Positions 45,163-53,661 of a stretch of 64,000 bases of DNA are shown piece by piece. Position numbers and translations under genes: made by a program. Numbering within the stretch: the first letter of the stretch is position 1; each line of letters starts with the position of its first letter. The notes beneath the pieces are model-generated. The model saw only the letters and a list, made by a program, of their open reading frames with translations. It did not search any database and had not been told where the DNA came from. The stretch comes from JAWLCA01 sp041687395. Its GTDB lineage: Bacteria; Pseudomonadota; Alphaproteobacteria; Rhodobacterales; Rhodobacteraceae. The stretch spans positions 148,283 through 212,282 of the forward strand of contig JAWLCA010000004.1 in the NCBI GenBank assembly GCA_041687395.1, given 5' to 3'.

Positions 45163-45759
45163 ATGTCCGACCTGATCGCCAAGACCGCCATCGACCGGCG
45201 CCTCGCCGCCATCGTCACCCCCGTGATCGAGGGGATGGGGTTCGAACTGGTGCGCCTGCGGCTGATGGGCGGCAAGACGCCCACGCTGCAGATCATGGCC
45301 GACCGCCCCGAGGGCGGGATCATCGTGGATGACTGCGCGAAGATCTCCACCGCTGTTTCGGCTGTGCTGGATGTCGAGGATCCGTTGGAGGACCGCTACA
45401 CGCTGGAGGTTTCCAGCCCCGGCATCGACCGACCACTGACCCGGCTGAAGGATTTCAAGGACTGGGAAGGCTATGACGCCCGGATCGAGACGACCGAGCT
45501 GATCGACGGCCGCCGCCGCTTCAAGGGCATCCTGGCCGGGGTCGAGGGCGACGAGGTGCTGATCGAGATCGACGAGGGCACCATCGGGCTGAAGTTCGAC
45601 TGGCTGTCGGACGCCAAGCTGGTCCTGACCGACGAGTTGATCGCCGAGGTGCTGCGGGGCCGCAAGGCCGCCGGCACCTTCGTCGAGTCCGATTTTGACG
45701 AGATCGAAACCGAGGACGACGCCGCGGACGGGGATGATGCCCGCCCGGCCGGCCACTGA
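45163..45759 (+). CDS. rimP: Ribosome maturation factor RimP
   Basis: RimP is needed for 30S maturation. The 198-residue product has the family core MGFELVRLRLMGGKTPTLQI, ISTAVSAVLDVEDP and YTLEVSSPGIDRPLT, and an acidic C-terminal tail. ATG 45163 follows GGGAAC. First gene of the rimP-nusA-ylxR-infB operon; 21 bp to nusA. Confidence 0.95.
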   Translation: MSDLIAKTAIDRRLAAIVTPVIEGMGFELVRLRLMGGKTPTLQIMADRPEGGIIVDDCAKISTAVSAVLDVEDPLEDRYTLEVSSPGIDRPLTRLKDFKDWEGYDARIETTELIDGRRRFKGILAGVEGDEVLIEIDEGTIGLKFDWLSDAKLVLTDELIAEVLRGRKAAGTFVESDFDEIETEDDAADGDDARPAGH

Positions 45760-45780
45760 CACCGCTTAGGGAGCGCACAC

Positions 45781-47391
45781 ATGGCAATCACCTCTGCCAA
45801 CCAGCTGGAACTTCTGCAGACCGCCGAGGCGGTGGCCCGCGAAAAGATGATCGACCCCGAGCTGGTGGTCGAGGCGATGGAGGAAAGTCTCGCCCGCGCG
45901 GCCAAGTCCCGCTACGGCGCCGAGATGGACATCCGCGTCTCGATCGACCGCAAGACCGGGCGCGCCAGCTTCACCCGCGTGCGCACCGTGGTCGAGGATG
46001 ACGCGGTCGAGAACTATCAGGCCGAGCTGACCGTGGCGCAGGCCAGGCAGTTTCTGGACGACCCCAAGGTGGGCGACACCATCGTCGACGAGGTGCCCCC
46101 GGTCGAGATGGGCCGCATCGCGGCGCAATCGGCCAAGCAGGTGATCCTGCAGAAGGTGCGTGAGGCCGAGCGCGAGCGCCAGTACGAGGAATTCAAGGAT
46201 CGCAAGGGCACGATCATCAACGGCATCGTGCGACGCGAGGAATACGGCAACATCATCGTCGATGTCGGACGCGGCGAGGCGATCCTGCGCCGCAACGAGA
46301 AGATCGGCCGCGAAAGCTATCGCCCGAACGACCGCATCCGCTGCTACATCAAGGACGTGCGGCAGGAACCGCGCGGCCCGCAGATCTTCCTGTCGCGCAC
46401 CGCGCCCGAGTTCATGGCCGAGCTGTTCAAGATGGAAGTGCCCGAGATCTACGACGGCATCATCGAGATCAAGGCCGTCGCCCGCGACCCCGGCAGCCGC
46501 GCCAAGATCGGCGTGATCAGCTACGACAGCTCGATCGACCCGGTCGGCGCCTGCGTCGGCATGCGGGGCAGCCGCGTGCAGGCCGTGGTGAACGAGCTGC
46601 AGGGCGAGAAGATCGACATCATCCCGTGGAACGAGGATCAGGCGACCTTCCTGGTGAACGCGCTGCAGCCGGCCGAAGTGTCCAAGGTCGTGATCGACGA
46701 GGACGCGGGCCGCATCGAGGTGGTGGTGCCCGACGAGCAGTTGAGCCTGGCCATCGGCCGGCGCGGCCAGAACGTGCGTCTGGCCAGCCAGCTGACGGGT
46801 CTGGACATCGACATCCTGACCGAGGCCGAGGAAAGCCAGCGCCGCCAGGCCGAGTTTGCCGAGCGGACCGAGATGTTCGTCGAGATGCTCGACGTGGACG
46901 AGATGATGGCCCAGCTTCTGGTGGCCGAGGGCTTCACCAGCCTCGAAGAGGTGGCTTACGTGGAGCTTGACGAGCTGCTGTCGATCGACGGCTTCGACGA
47001 GGAGACGGCGGGCGAGTTGCAGGCCCGCGCCCGCGACCGTCTGGAAGAAGTCAACGCCAAGGCGCTGGAACATGCCCGCGAGCTGGGCGCCGAGGACAGC
47101 CTGATCAATTTCGAGGGTCTCACCCCGCAGATGGTCGAGGCGCTGGCCGAGGACGGCGTGAAGACGGTGGAAGACTTCGCCACCTGCGCCGACTGGGAAC
47201 TGGCCGGCGGCTGGACCTTGGTCGATGGCAAGCGCGTCAAGGACGACGGCGTGCTCGAGAAGTTCGACATGAGCCTGGAAGAGGCGCAGCACCTGGTGAT
47301 GACCGCGCGGGTAATGCTGGGCTGGGTCGATCCGGCGGATCTGGAGCCGCAGGCGGACGCGGAAACCGAAGAAGAGCCGCAGGAGGCGTGA
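45781..47391 (+). CDS. nusA: Transcription elongation/termination factor NusA
   Basis: NusA binds RNA polymerase and nascent RNA. The 536-residue product has the N-terminal polymerase-binding domain, an S1 domain (GTIINGIVRREEYGNIIVDVG), KH domains (GACVGMRGSRVQAVVNEL; AIGRRGQNVRLAS) and C-terminal acidic helical repeats, as in alphaproteobacterial NusA. GGGAGCGCACAC precedes the ATG. Confidence 0.97.
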   Translation: MAITSANQLELLQTAEAVAREKMIDPELVVEAMEESLARAAKSRYGAEMDIRVSIDRKTGRASFTRVRTVVEDDAVENYQAELTVAQARQFLDDPKVGDTIVDEVPPVEMGRIAAQSAKQVILQKVREAERERQYEEFKDRKGTIINGIVRREEYGNIIVDVGRGEAILRRNEKIGRESYRPNDRIRCYIKDVRQEPRGPQIFLSRTAPEFMAELFKMEVPEIYDGIIEIKAVARDPGSRAKIGVISYDSSIDPVGACVGMRGSRVQAVVNELQGEKIDIIPWNEDQATFLVNALQPAEVSKVVIDEDAGRIEVVVPDEQLSLAIGRRGQNVRLASQLTGLDIDILTEAEESQRRQAEFAERTEMFVEMLDVDEMMAQLLVAEGFTSLEEVAYVELDELLSIDGFDEETAGELQARARDRLEEVNAKALEHARELGAEDSLINFEGLTPQMVEALAEDGVKTVEDFATCADWELAGGWTLVDGKRVKDDGVLEKFDMSLEEAQHLVMTARVMLGWVDPADLEPQADAETEEEPQEA

Positions 47392-47398
47392 CCCGGAC

Positions 47399-48043
47399 AT
47401 GACCCGTGGCGGCCGCGACAGACAGAGGGATGACCCCGAACGGCGCTGTATCGCCACCGGGGAGCGGGGACCGAGGGCGGGGCTGATCCGCTTCGTCGTC
47501 GGACCCGAGGGCGCGGTGGTGCCCGACCTTCTGGGCCGGTTGCCCGGTCGGGGCATCTGGGTCGCGGCCGACCGGACCGCGCTGGACCGCGCGGCGAAGA
47601 AGGGCTTGTTCGCCCGCGCCGCGCGCCAGCCGGTGACCGTCCCCGAAGGGATGGTCACCACTCTGGAGACGGCGCTTGCCCGCCGGGTGATCGATCTGAT
47701 TTCGCTTGCCCGGAAAAGCGGCGAGGCGGTCGCGGGGTTCGAGAAGGTGAAGGACTGGCTGACCAAGGGCGAGGCGGCGGTGCTGGTTCAGGCCGCCGAC
47801 GGATCGGCCCGGGGCAAGACGAAGCTTTGGCCGCCCGAGCCGGAAGAGCCCGGCGAGACCACATTCATAGGCTGCCTGACGGCCGCTGAAATGGGTTTGG
47901 CTTTCGGCCGGGAACATGTGATACATGCCGCGCTTGCGGCTGGTGGACTCACGACGCGTGTTGTAGAGGAAGCCGCAAGGCTCGCCGGAGTGCGCGGGCA
48001 AAACGGCGGTGCGACCGCCGCAGAGGATACGAAAGACGGATGA
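47399..48043 (+). CDS. YlxR/L7Ae-fused RNA-binding protein
   Basis: The 214-residue product joins an N-terminal YlxR (DUF448) domain with RRCIATGERGPRAGLIRFV and GRGIWV to a C-terminal L7Ae-like domain (ARRVIDLISLARKSGEAVAGFEKV). It lies between nusA (8 bp) and infB (ATGA overlap), the conserved place for this nucleoid- or RNA-associated protein. Confidence 0.9.
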   Translation: MTRGGRDRQRDDPERRCIATGERGPRAGLIRFVVGPEGAVVPDLLGRLPGRGIWVAADRTALDRAAKKGLFARAARQPVTVPEGMVTTLETALARRVIDLISLARKSGEAVAGFEKVKDWLTKGEAAVLVQAADGSARGKTKLWPPEPEEPGETTFIGCLTAAEMGLAFGREHVIHAALAAGGLTTRVVEEAARLAGVRGQNGGATAAEDTKDG

Positions 48044-50571
48044 GCGAAACAGACGGAAAGAAGCCCCTCGGGCTGCGCGGCGCCACACCTGGACAGGTGA
48101 AGCAGAGCTTCAGCCATGGCCGGACGAAAAGTGTCGTCGTCGAGACGAAGCGCAAGCGCGTGATCGTGCCGAAGCCCGGCGCCGCACCCGGCGCGGGCTC
48201 TACAAACACGAGCGCGCCACCCGCGAAACACACGGGCGATCCGGCCAAGCGGCCCGGCGGCATCAGCGATGCCGAGATGGAGCGCCGGCTGAAGGCCGTG
48301 CAGGCCGCCAAGGCCCGGGAAGCCGAGGACGCCGCCACACGTGAACGCGAAGAGCGCGAACGTGAGGAAGAGCGCCAGCGCCGCCGCGAAGAGATCGAGG
48401 CCAAGGAGCGCGAAGAGCGCGAGCATGAAGAGTTCATGCGCCGCAAGACCGAAGAGGAAGAGCGCGTCAAGGCGGAAGCCGAGGCCGCGACCCGCAAGGC
48501 CGAGGCCCCGGCCCCGGCCGAGCAGCGCGCCGCGCCGCCGCAGCCGGCAGCATCCCCGGTCGGTGATCGGCCGGGTGGCGCACGCCCGTCGTCTCAGCCG
48601 CCGCGCAAGTCCGACCGCGAGCGTGACGCCGATCGCGACAGCCGCGGCAAGAGCAAGGGCGACGCCGGCAACCGCCGCGCGGGCAAGCTGACGCTGAACG
48701 AGGCGCTGGCCGGCGAAGGCGGGCGCACGCGCAGCCTTGCGGCCATGAAGCGCAAGCAGGAACGCGCCAAGCAGAAGGCGATGGGCATCACCCAGCGGGC
48801 CGAAAAACAGGTTCGTGACGTGCGGTTGCCCGAAACCATCGTGGTGTCGGAGCTTGCGAACCGCATGGCCGAACGGTCGGCGGATGTCGTGAAGGCGCTG
48901 ATGAAGATGGGTATGATGGTCACCGCGAACCAGACCATCGACGCCGACACCGCCGAGTTGATCATCGAGGAATTCGGCCACAAGGTGGTGCGGGTTTCGG
49001 ATGCCGACGTAGAACAGGTGATCGAAACCGTCGAGGACAGCCCCGAAGAGCTGGTGTCGCGCCCGCCGATCATCACGATCATGGGCCATGTCGACCACGG
49101 CAAGACCAGTCTGCTCGACGCGATCCGCAAGACGAACGTGGTGTCGGGCGAGGCTGGCGGGATCACCCAGCACATCGGCGCCTATCAGGTGACAACGGAG
49201 TCCGGGGCGGTTCTGACCTTCCTCGACACGCCGGGCCACGCGGCCTTCACCTCGATGCGCGCCCGGGGCGCGCAGGTGACTGATATCGTGGTTCTGGTGG
49301 TTGCCGCCGACGACGCGGTGATGCCGCAGACGGTCGAGGCGATCAACCACGCCAAGGCCGCCAAGGTGCCGATGATCGTGGCGATCAACAAGATCGACAA
49401 GCCCGAGGCGAACCCGGACAAGGTGCGCACCGATCTTCTGCAGCACGAGGTCGTGGTGGAGAAGATGTCGGGTGACGTGCAGGACGTCGAGGTTTCGGCG
49501 ACGACCGGGCAGGGCCTTGACGAGCTTCTGGAAGCGATCGCGCTGCAGGCCGAGATCCTGGAGCTGAAGGCGAACCCGAAGCGTGCTGCGATGGGCGCGG
49601 TGATCGAGGCCAAGCTGGATGTCGGCCGTGGCCCGGTAGCAACTGTGCTGGTGGAGCATGGCACCCTGAAGCGCGGCGACATCTTCGTCGTGGGCGAACA
49701 GTGGGGCAAGGTCCGCGCGCTGATCAACGATCAGGGCGAACGTGTCGAAGAGGCCGGACCGTCTGTCCCGGTGGAGGTTCTGGGCCTGAACGGCACGCCC
49801 GAGGCCGGGGACGTTCTGAACGTCGTCGAGACCGAGGCGCAGGCGCGCGAGATCGCCGACTACCGCAGCAAGGCGGCCCGCGACAAGCGCGCCGCTGCGG
49901 GGGCGGCGACGACGCTGGAACAGCTGATGGCCAAGGCCAAGGATGACAAGAACGTGTCGGAACTGCCGGTGGTGGTGAAGGCCGACGTTCAGGGGTCGGC
50001 CGAGGCGATCATCCAGGCGCTGGACAAGATCGGCAACGAAGAGGTGCGCGTGCGCGTGCTGCATTCGGGCGTGGGTGCCATCACCGAATCCGACATCGGC
50101 CTTGCCGAGGCATCGGGCGCACCGGTGATCGGCTTCAACGTGCGGGCGAATGCCCCGGCGCGCAACAGCGCGAACCAGAAAGGCGTGGAGATCCGCTACT
50201 ACTCGGTGATCTACGACCTGGTGGACGACGTGAAGGCGGCGGCCTCGGGCCTGTTGTCGAACGAGATCCGCGAGAAGTTCATCGGCTATGCCACGATCAA
50301 GGAGGTCTTCAAGGTCACCGGGGTCGGCAAGGTCGCGGGCTGTCTGGTGACCGAGGGCGTGGCCCGGCGGTCGGCCGGCGTGCGGCTGCTGCGCGACGAC
50401 GTGGTGGTGCACGAGGGCACGCTGAAGACGTTGAAGCGCTTCAAGGACGAGGTGAAGGAAGTCACCTCGGGCCAGGAGTGCGGCATGGCGTTCGAGAATT
50501 ACGACGACATTCGCCCCGGCGATGTCATCGAGATCTTCGAGCGCGAGGAAGTGGTGCGCAAGCTGAGCTGA
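48040..50571 (+). CDS. infB: Translation initiation factor IF-2
   Basis: IF-2 delivers initiator tRNA. The 843-residue product has a long charged N-terminal region with an EEREREEER coiled coil (about residues 95-150), the IF-2N-like segments, the G domain with GHVDHGKTSLLDAI, DTPGHAAF and NKIDK, and domains II-IV. It overlaps the YlxR gene by four bases. No rbfA or truB follows, so the usual longer operon is split here. Confidence 0.97.
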   Translation: MSETDGKKPLGLRGATPGQVKQSFSHGRTKSVVVETKRKRVIVPKPGAAPGAGSTNTSAPPAKHTGDPAKRPGGISDAEMERRLKAVQAAKAREAEDAATREREEREREEERQRRREEIEAKEREEREHEEFMRRKTEEEERVKAEAEAATRKAEAPAPAEQRAAPPQPAASPVGDRPGGARPSSQPPRKSDRERDADRDSRGKSKGDAGNRRAGKLTLNEALAGEGGRTRSLAAMKRKQERAKQKAMGITQRAEKQVRDVRLPETIVVSELANRMAERSADVVKALMKMGMMVTANQTIDADTAELIIEEFGHKVVRVSDADVEQVIETVEDSPEELVSRPPIITIMGHVDHGKTSLLDAIRKTNVVSGEAGGITQHIGAYQVTTESGAVLTFLDTPGHAAFTSMRARGAQVTDIVVLVVAADDAVMPQTVEAINHAKAAKVPMIVAINKIDKPEANPDKVRTDLLQHEVVVEKMSGDVQDVEVSATTGQGLDELLEAIALQAEILELKANPKRAAMGAVIEAKLDVGRGPVATVLVEHGTLKRGDIFVVGEQWGKVRALINDQGERVEEAGPSVPVEVLGLNGTPEAGDVLNVVETEAQAREIADYRSKAARDKRAAAGAATTLEQLMAKAKDDKNVSELPVVVKADVQGSAEAIIQALDKIGNEEVRVRVLHSGVGAITESDIGLAEASGAPVIGFNVRANAPARNSANQKGVEIRYYSVIYDLVDDVKAAASGLLSNEIREKFIGYATIKEVFKVTGVGKVAGCLVTEGVARRSAGVRLLRDDVVVHEGTLKTLKRFKDEVKEVTSGQECGMAFENYDDIRPGDVIEIFEREEVVRKLS

Positions 50572-50595
50572 TCGGCTTGCGCGGGCAGACCGGTG

Positions 50596-50736
50596 TCAGG
50601 CGGCCTTGGCGCCGCCGACCGGAAAGCCCGTGAACAGTTCCTTGCCGACGGCAACCACGATCCGGCCGTCGGTGAGGCTGCGCACGAAGGTGCCCTGCAC
50701 GAAGATGCAGCTGGCAATGACGATGGTCCGGATCAC
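50596..50736 (-). CDS. Small conserved-looking protein, 46 residues
   Basis: A GTG at 50736 with GGGAGG eight bases upstream opens a 46-codon frame: it starts MIRTIVIASCIFVQGTF, continues with VRSLTDGRIVVAVG and ends GFPVGGAKAA. The leader is hydrophobic and the rest looks like a small beta-rich domain. It is convergent with infB (24 bp) and likely a real gene too short for routine calling; function unknown. Confidence 0.65.
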   Translation of the reverse strand: MIRTIVIASCIFVQGTFVRSLTDGRIVVAVGKELFTGFPVGGAKAA

Positions 50737-50832
50737 GGCTGTCCTCCCAGATACCGATACCCCGACTATACTTTGGGTTGTGTTTTGCGTTAACCCTGTT
50801 TTTTCCGACGCGCGCCGGGCGTGGCGCGCGCG

Positions 50833-51231
50833 TCACAGCCAGTCGCGCAGGATCGGGATCAGCGGCAGGTCGGCCGGCGGCATCGGGTAGTCGCGCAGCC
50901 GCTCTGGCCGCACCCATTTCAACGCCTGCGCCTCGCGCGGGGTCGGCTGGCCGCCCCATTTGCGACAGGCGAACAGTGGCATCAGCAGGTGGAAATTCGG
51001 GTAGGCGTGGCTGGCAAAGGTCAGCGGCGCAAGGCACGAGGCCCAGGTCTCGATCCCCAGCTCCTCGTGCAACTCGCGGATGAGCGCTGCCTCGGGCGTC
51101 TCGCCGGGTTCGACCTTGCCGCCGGGAAATTCCCACAGGCCCGCCATAGACTTGCCCTCGGGACGCTGGGCCAGCAGCACGCGCCCGTCGGCATCGATCA
51201 GGGCGACGGCCGAGACCAGAACCACCTTCAC
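50833..51231 (-). CDS. mutT: 8-oxo-dGTP diphosphatase MutT
   Basis: MutT removes oxidised dGTP. The 132-residue product begins VKVVLVSAVALIDADG and has the MutT-type Nudix box WEFPGGKVEPGETPE with RELHEELG. I chose GTG 51231, four bases after the argJ stop and matching the family start; ATG 51273 would overlap argJ by 38 bp. Last in a PPIase-argJ-mutT run. Confidence 0.88.
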   Translation of the reverse strand: MKVVLVSAVALIDADGRVLLAQRPEGKSMAGLWEFPGGKVEPGETPEAALIRELHEELGIETWASCLAPLTFASHAYPNFHLLMPLFACRKWGGQPTPREAQALKWVRPERLRDYPMPPADLPLIPILRDWL

Positions 51232-51235
51232 CGGA

Positions 51236-52570
51236 TCAGGAGCGATAGTCGGCGTTGATGTCGATGTAGCCATGGGTCAGGTCGCAGGTCCAGACGGTGG
51301 CGCGGCCCTTGCCCAGGCCGAGATCGACGCCGATCTGCAACTCCTGACCCTTCATGTGGGCGGTGGTCGCCTCTTCGTCATAGCCCGGCGCGCGTTGCCC
51401 GGCCTCGGCCACCACCACGTCGCCGAAGCGGATCGCCAGTTTATCCCGGTCGGCCTGTGCGCCGGATTTGCCCACGGCCATCACGATCCGGCCCCAGTTC
51501 GCATCCTCGCCCGCGATCGCAGTCTTCACCAGCGGCGAGTTCGCGATGGCCATGGCCACCTTGCGCGCATCGGCATCGTCGGCAGCGCCGGTGACCGCGA
51601 TCTCGACGAACTTCGTGGCACCCTCGCCGTCGCGGACAACCTGGTGCGCCAGGTTCAGCATCACGTCATGCAGTGCCGCGGCAAAGGCGCGTCCGGTCTT
51701 GCCGCGCAGGTCGCCCACGGCCGGCCCCTGGCCGGTGGCGGCCACCAGCACCGTATCCGAGGTGGAGGTGTCGCTGTCGACGGTGATGCAGTTGAAGGTC
51801 TGATCGACCGCGCGGCTGACCATCTTCTGCAAAGGCTTTGCCGCGATCTGCGCATCGGTGAAGATATAGACCAGCATCGTCGCCATGTCGGGCGCGATCA
51901 TCCCCGACCCCTTGGCGATCCCGGCGATACGGATCGTGCCGCCTTCGGCCTGAACCACGGCCGCTGCCCCCTTGGGGAAGGTGTCGGTCGTCATGATCGC
52001 ACGGGCGGCCTCTTCGATCCCGTCCGGCGACAGCTTGCCCGCCAGGCCGTCCAATGCCGCGACGATGCGGTCGTGCGGCAGCGGCTCGCCGATCACCCCG
52101 GTGGAAGAAGAAAAGACACGCCCCGCCGGCACTCCCAGCTTCTCGGCCACCCCGGCGGTCACGGCGGTGACGGACTCGGCCCCCGCCGCCCCGGTAAAGG
52201 CGTTGGCATTGCCGGAATTGACGATGATCGCCGCCCCGCCCTTGCCGTCGTCGTCCGCCAGCTTCGCCTGGCAATCCAGGACGGCGGCCGACCGCGTGGC
52301 CGAGCGGGTGAACGCCCCCGCGATGGCCGTGCCCGGCGCCAGCCGCGCCAGCATGACGTCGGTGCGCCCTTCGTAGCGCACACCCGCCGCCCCTGCCGCG
52401 AATTCGACCCCGTCGATCACCGGAAGCGCCGGAAAGCCGCCCTTGGGGGCCAGCGGCGAAACGGGAAGGGCCTTCTTCTTGCCGGTCGCCACCTTCGCGG
52501 CTTTGCCGAGCTTTTTCTTCAGCGCCTTTGTTTCGCGCTTCAGTGCCTTCAGCTTGTCCTTCGCACCCAT
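51236..52570 (-). CDS. argJ: Bifunctional ornithine acetyltransferase / N-acetylglutamate synthase
   Basis: ArgJ recycles or makes acetyl groups in arginine synthesis. The 444-residue product has the self-cleavage site in APDMATMLVYIFTDA (threonine of ATML) and NSGNANAFTG. About 35 lysine-rich residues (KDKLKALKRETKALKKK) precede the usual start region VSPLAPKG; the true start could be further in, though lysine-rich leaders occur in relatives. Confidence 0.94.
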   Translation of the reverse strand: MGAKDKLKALKRETKALKKKLGKAAKVATGKKKALPVSPLAPKGGFPALPVIDGVEFAAGAAGVRYEGRTDVMLARLAPGTAIAGAFTRSATRSAAVLDCQAKLADDDGKGGAAIIVNSGNANAFTGAAGAESVTAVTAGVAEKLGVPAGRVFSSSTGVIGEPLPHDRIVAALDGLAGKLSPDGIEEAARAIMTTDTFPKGAAAVVQAEGGTIRIAGIAKGSGMIAPDMATMLVYIFTDAQIAAKPLQKMVSRAVDQTFNCITVDSDTSTSDTVLVAATGQGPAVGDLRGKTGRAFAAALHDVMLNLAHQVVRDGEGATKFVEIAVTGAADDADARKVAMAIANSPLVKTAIAGEDANWGRIVMAVGKSGAQADRDKLAIRFGDVVVAEAGQRAPGYDEEATTAHMKGQELQIGVDLGLGKGRATVWTCDLTHGYIDINADYRS

Positions 52571-52611
52571 CGTTCCGGCCCCCTGCGCCCGCGCTGCTGC
52601 CTGCTTGCCGA

Positions 52612-53457
52612 TCAGTCGGCCAGCAATGTCTGATCGCCCAGAACCGAAGGGTCAATCCCGTCGGTGCTGCGCGTCACTTCGGCCGCGGCCGTCACCGACT
52701 CGATGTGCCCCTGAACGGCGCCCTCGCGCAGTTCCTGCTCAAGCCCGGCGCGGGCCTCGTCCAGGGTGGGCGCGGTGGCCAGGCGGGTGTCAATCAGGCG
52801 CACCAGATGCCAGCCGAACTGGGTTTCAAGGGGCTCCGAGACCTGCCCGACCTCCAGCGCAGTGACCGCCTGCTCGAACTCGGGCACCATCATGCCCAGC
52901 CCGAACCAGCCCAGCGACCCGCCGTTCGCGGCCGCCCCGTCAGTGGAATGCTCGCGGGCGAGTTCGGCGAACTCCGCGCCCTCGTCGATCTGGGCCTTCA
53001 GGTCCGCCGCCTGCTCTTCGGTTTCCACAAGGATATGAGCGGCGTTATATTCGCGGCCCGGTTCGAAATCGGCAAAGCGCGCGTCATAGGCTTCCTGCAG
53101 GGCTTCGTCACTGACCGCGGCCTCGGCGACCCGGCCAAGGGCCGCGGCCGCGATGAAGCCGCGGCTTTCGTTGTCCAGGGCCAGCTGTTCCCGACGGGTC
53201 AGCTTGCCCTCCATCGACTGCGCCAGTGCCTCTTGCTGGATGGCCTGGTCCAGCAGCGGCTCAAACAGCGCCTCGGGCGGCATCTGGCTGTATTGCTGCG
53301 GCAGTTGCCCGCGCAGCACTATCAGGTGGCCCAGCGTGATCTGGGTGCCGTTGACCTCTGCCACCACCGTGTCGGCGGTCGCATCCTGTGCCGCCACCGG
53401 CAGCGCCAGGGCCGTCGCCAGTGCTGCGCTCAGTGCGAAACCTGCACGAATTGCCAT
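52612..53457 (-). CDS. Periplasmic parvulin-type peptidyl-prolyl isomerase
   Basis: The 281-residue product has a signal peptide (MAIRAGFALSAALATALALPVAAQ), a helical SurA-like N-domain and a parvulin domain (AAHILVETEEQAADL, GSLGWFGLGMMVPEFE, FGWHLVRL). It likely helps fold outer-membrane or periplasmic proteins. It is divergent from secA (204 bp gap) and 41 bp before argJ on the same strand. Confidence 0.92.
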   Translation of the reverse strand: MAIRAGFALSAALATALALPVAAQDATADTVVAEVNGTQITLGHLIVLRGQLPQQYSQMPPEALFEPLLDQAIQQEALAQSMEGKLTRREQLALDNESRGFIAAAALGRVAEAAVSDEALQEAYDARFADFEPGREYNAAHILVETEEQAADLKAQIDEGAEFAELAREHSTDGAAANGGSLGWFGLGMMVPEFEQAVTALEVGQVSEPLETQFGWHLVRLIDTRLATAPTLDEARAGLEQELREGAVQGHIESVTAAAEVTRSTDGIDPSVLGDQTLLAD

Positions 53458-53661
53458 GATATTCCCCTATCCGTTCCTGTTGCCGCCGCGGGGCGGCGTT
53501 GACACGCCATGGGCAGCCCCTTACATCGCGCCATGGTCCGGCGCGCGCCGGGCGACCGCCGCTCATCGCCCTTCTAGGCCGGGCACCGGGGGGCGGCAAG
53601 GCACGAGCGTCACACGATCCCGTAACGCAACCCCGCGTCGGGACGCCTAGGCGGAGAGCAC

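Noticed and set aside
45766..47766. 666-codon open frame antisense to nusA
   Set aside because: Histidine- and leucine-rich composition typical of an antisense shadow; no family features.
47788..50412. 874-codon open frame antisense to infB
   Set aside because: Same reason; it mirrors the codon pattern of infB.
50807..50833. Hairpin GACGCGCGCC/GGCGCGCGTC after mutT as an intrinsic terminator
   Set aside because: The T tract is on the wrong side for mutT; GGAAAAAA follows in the mutT direction.
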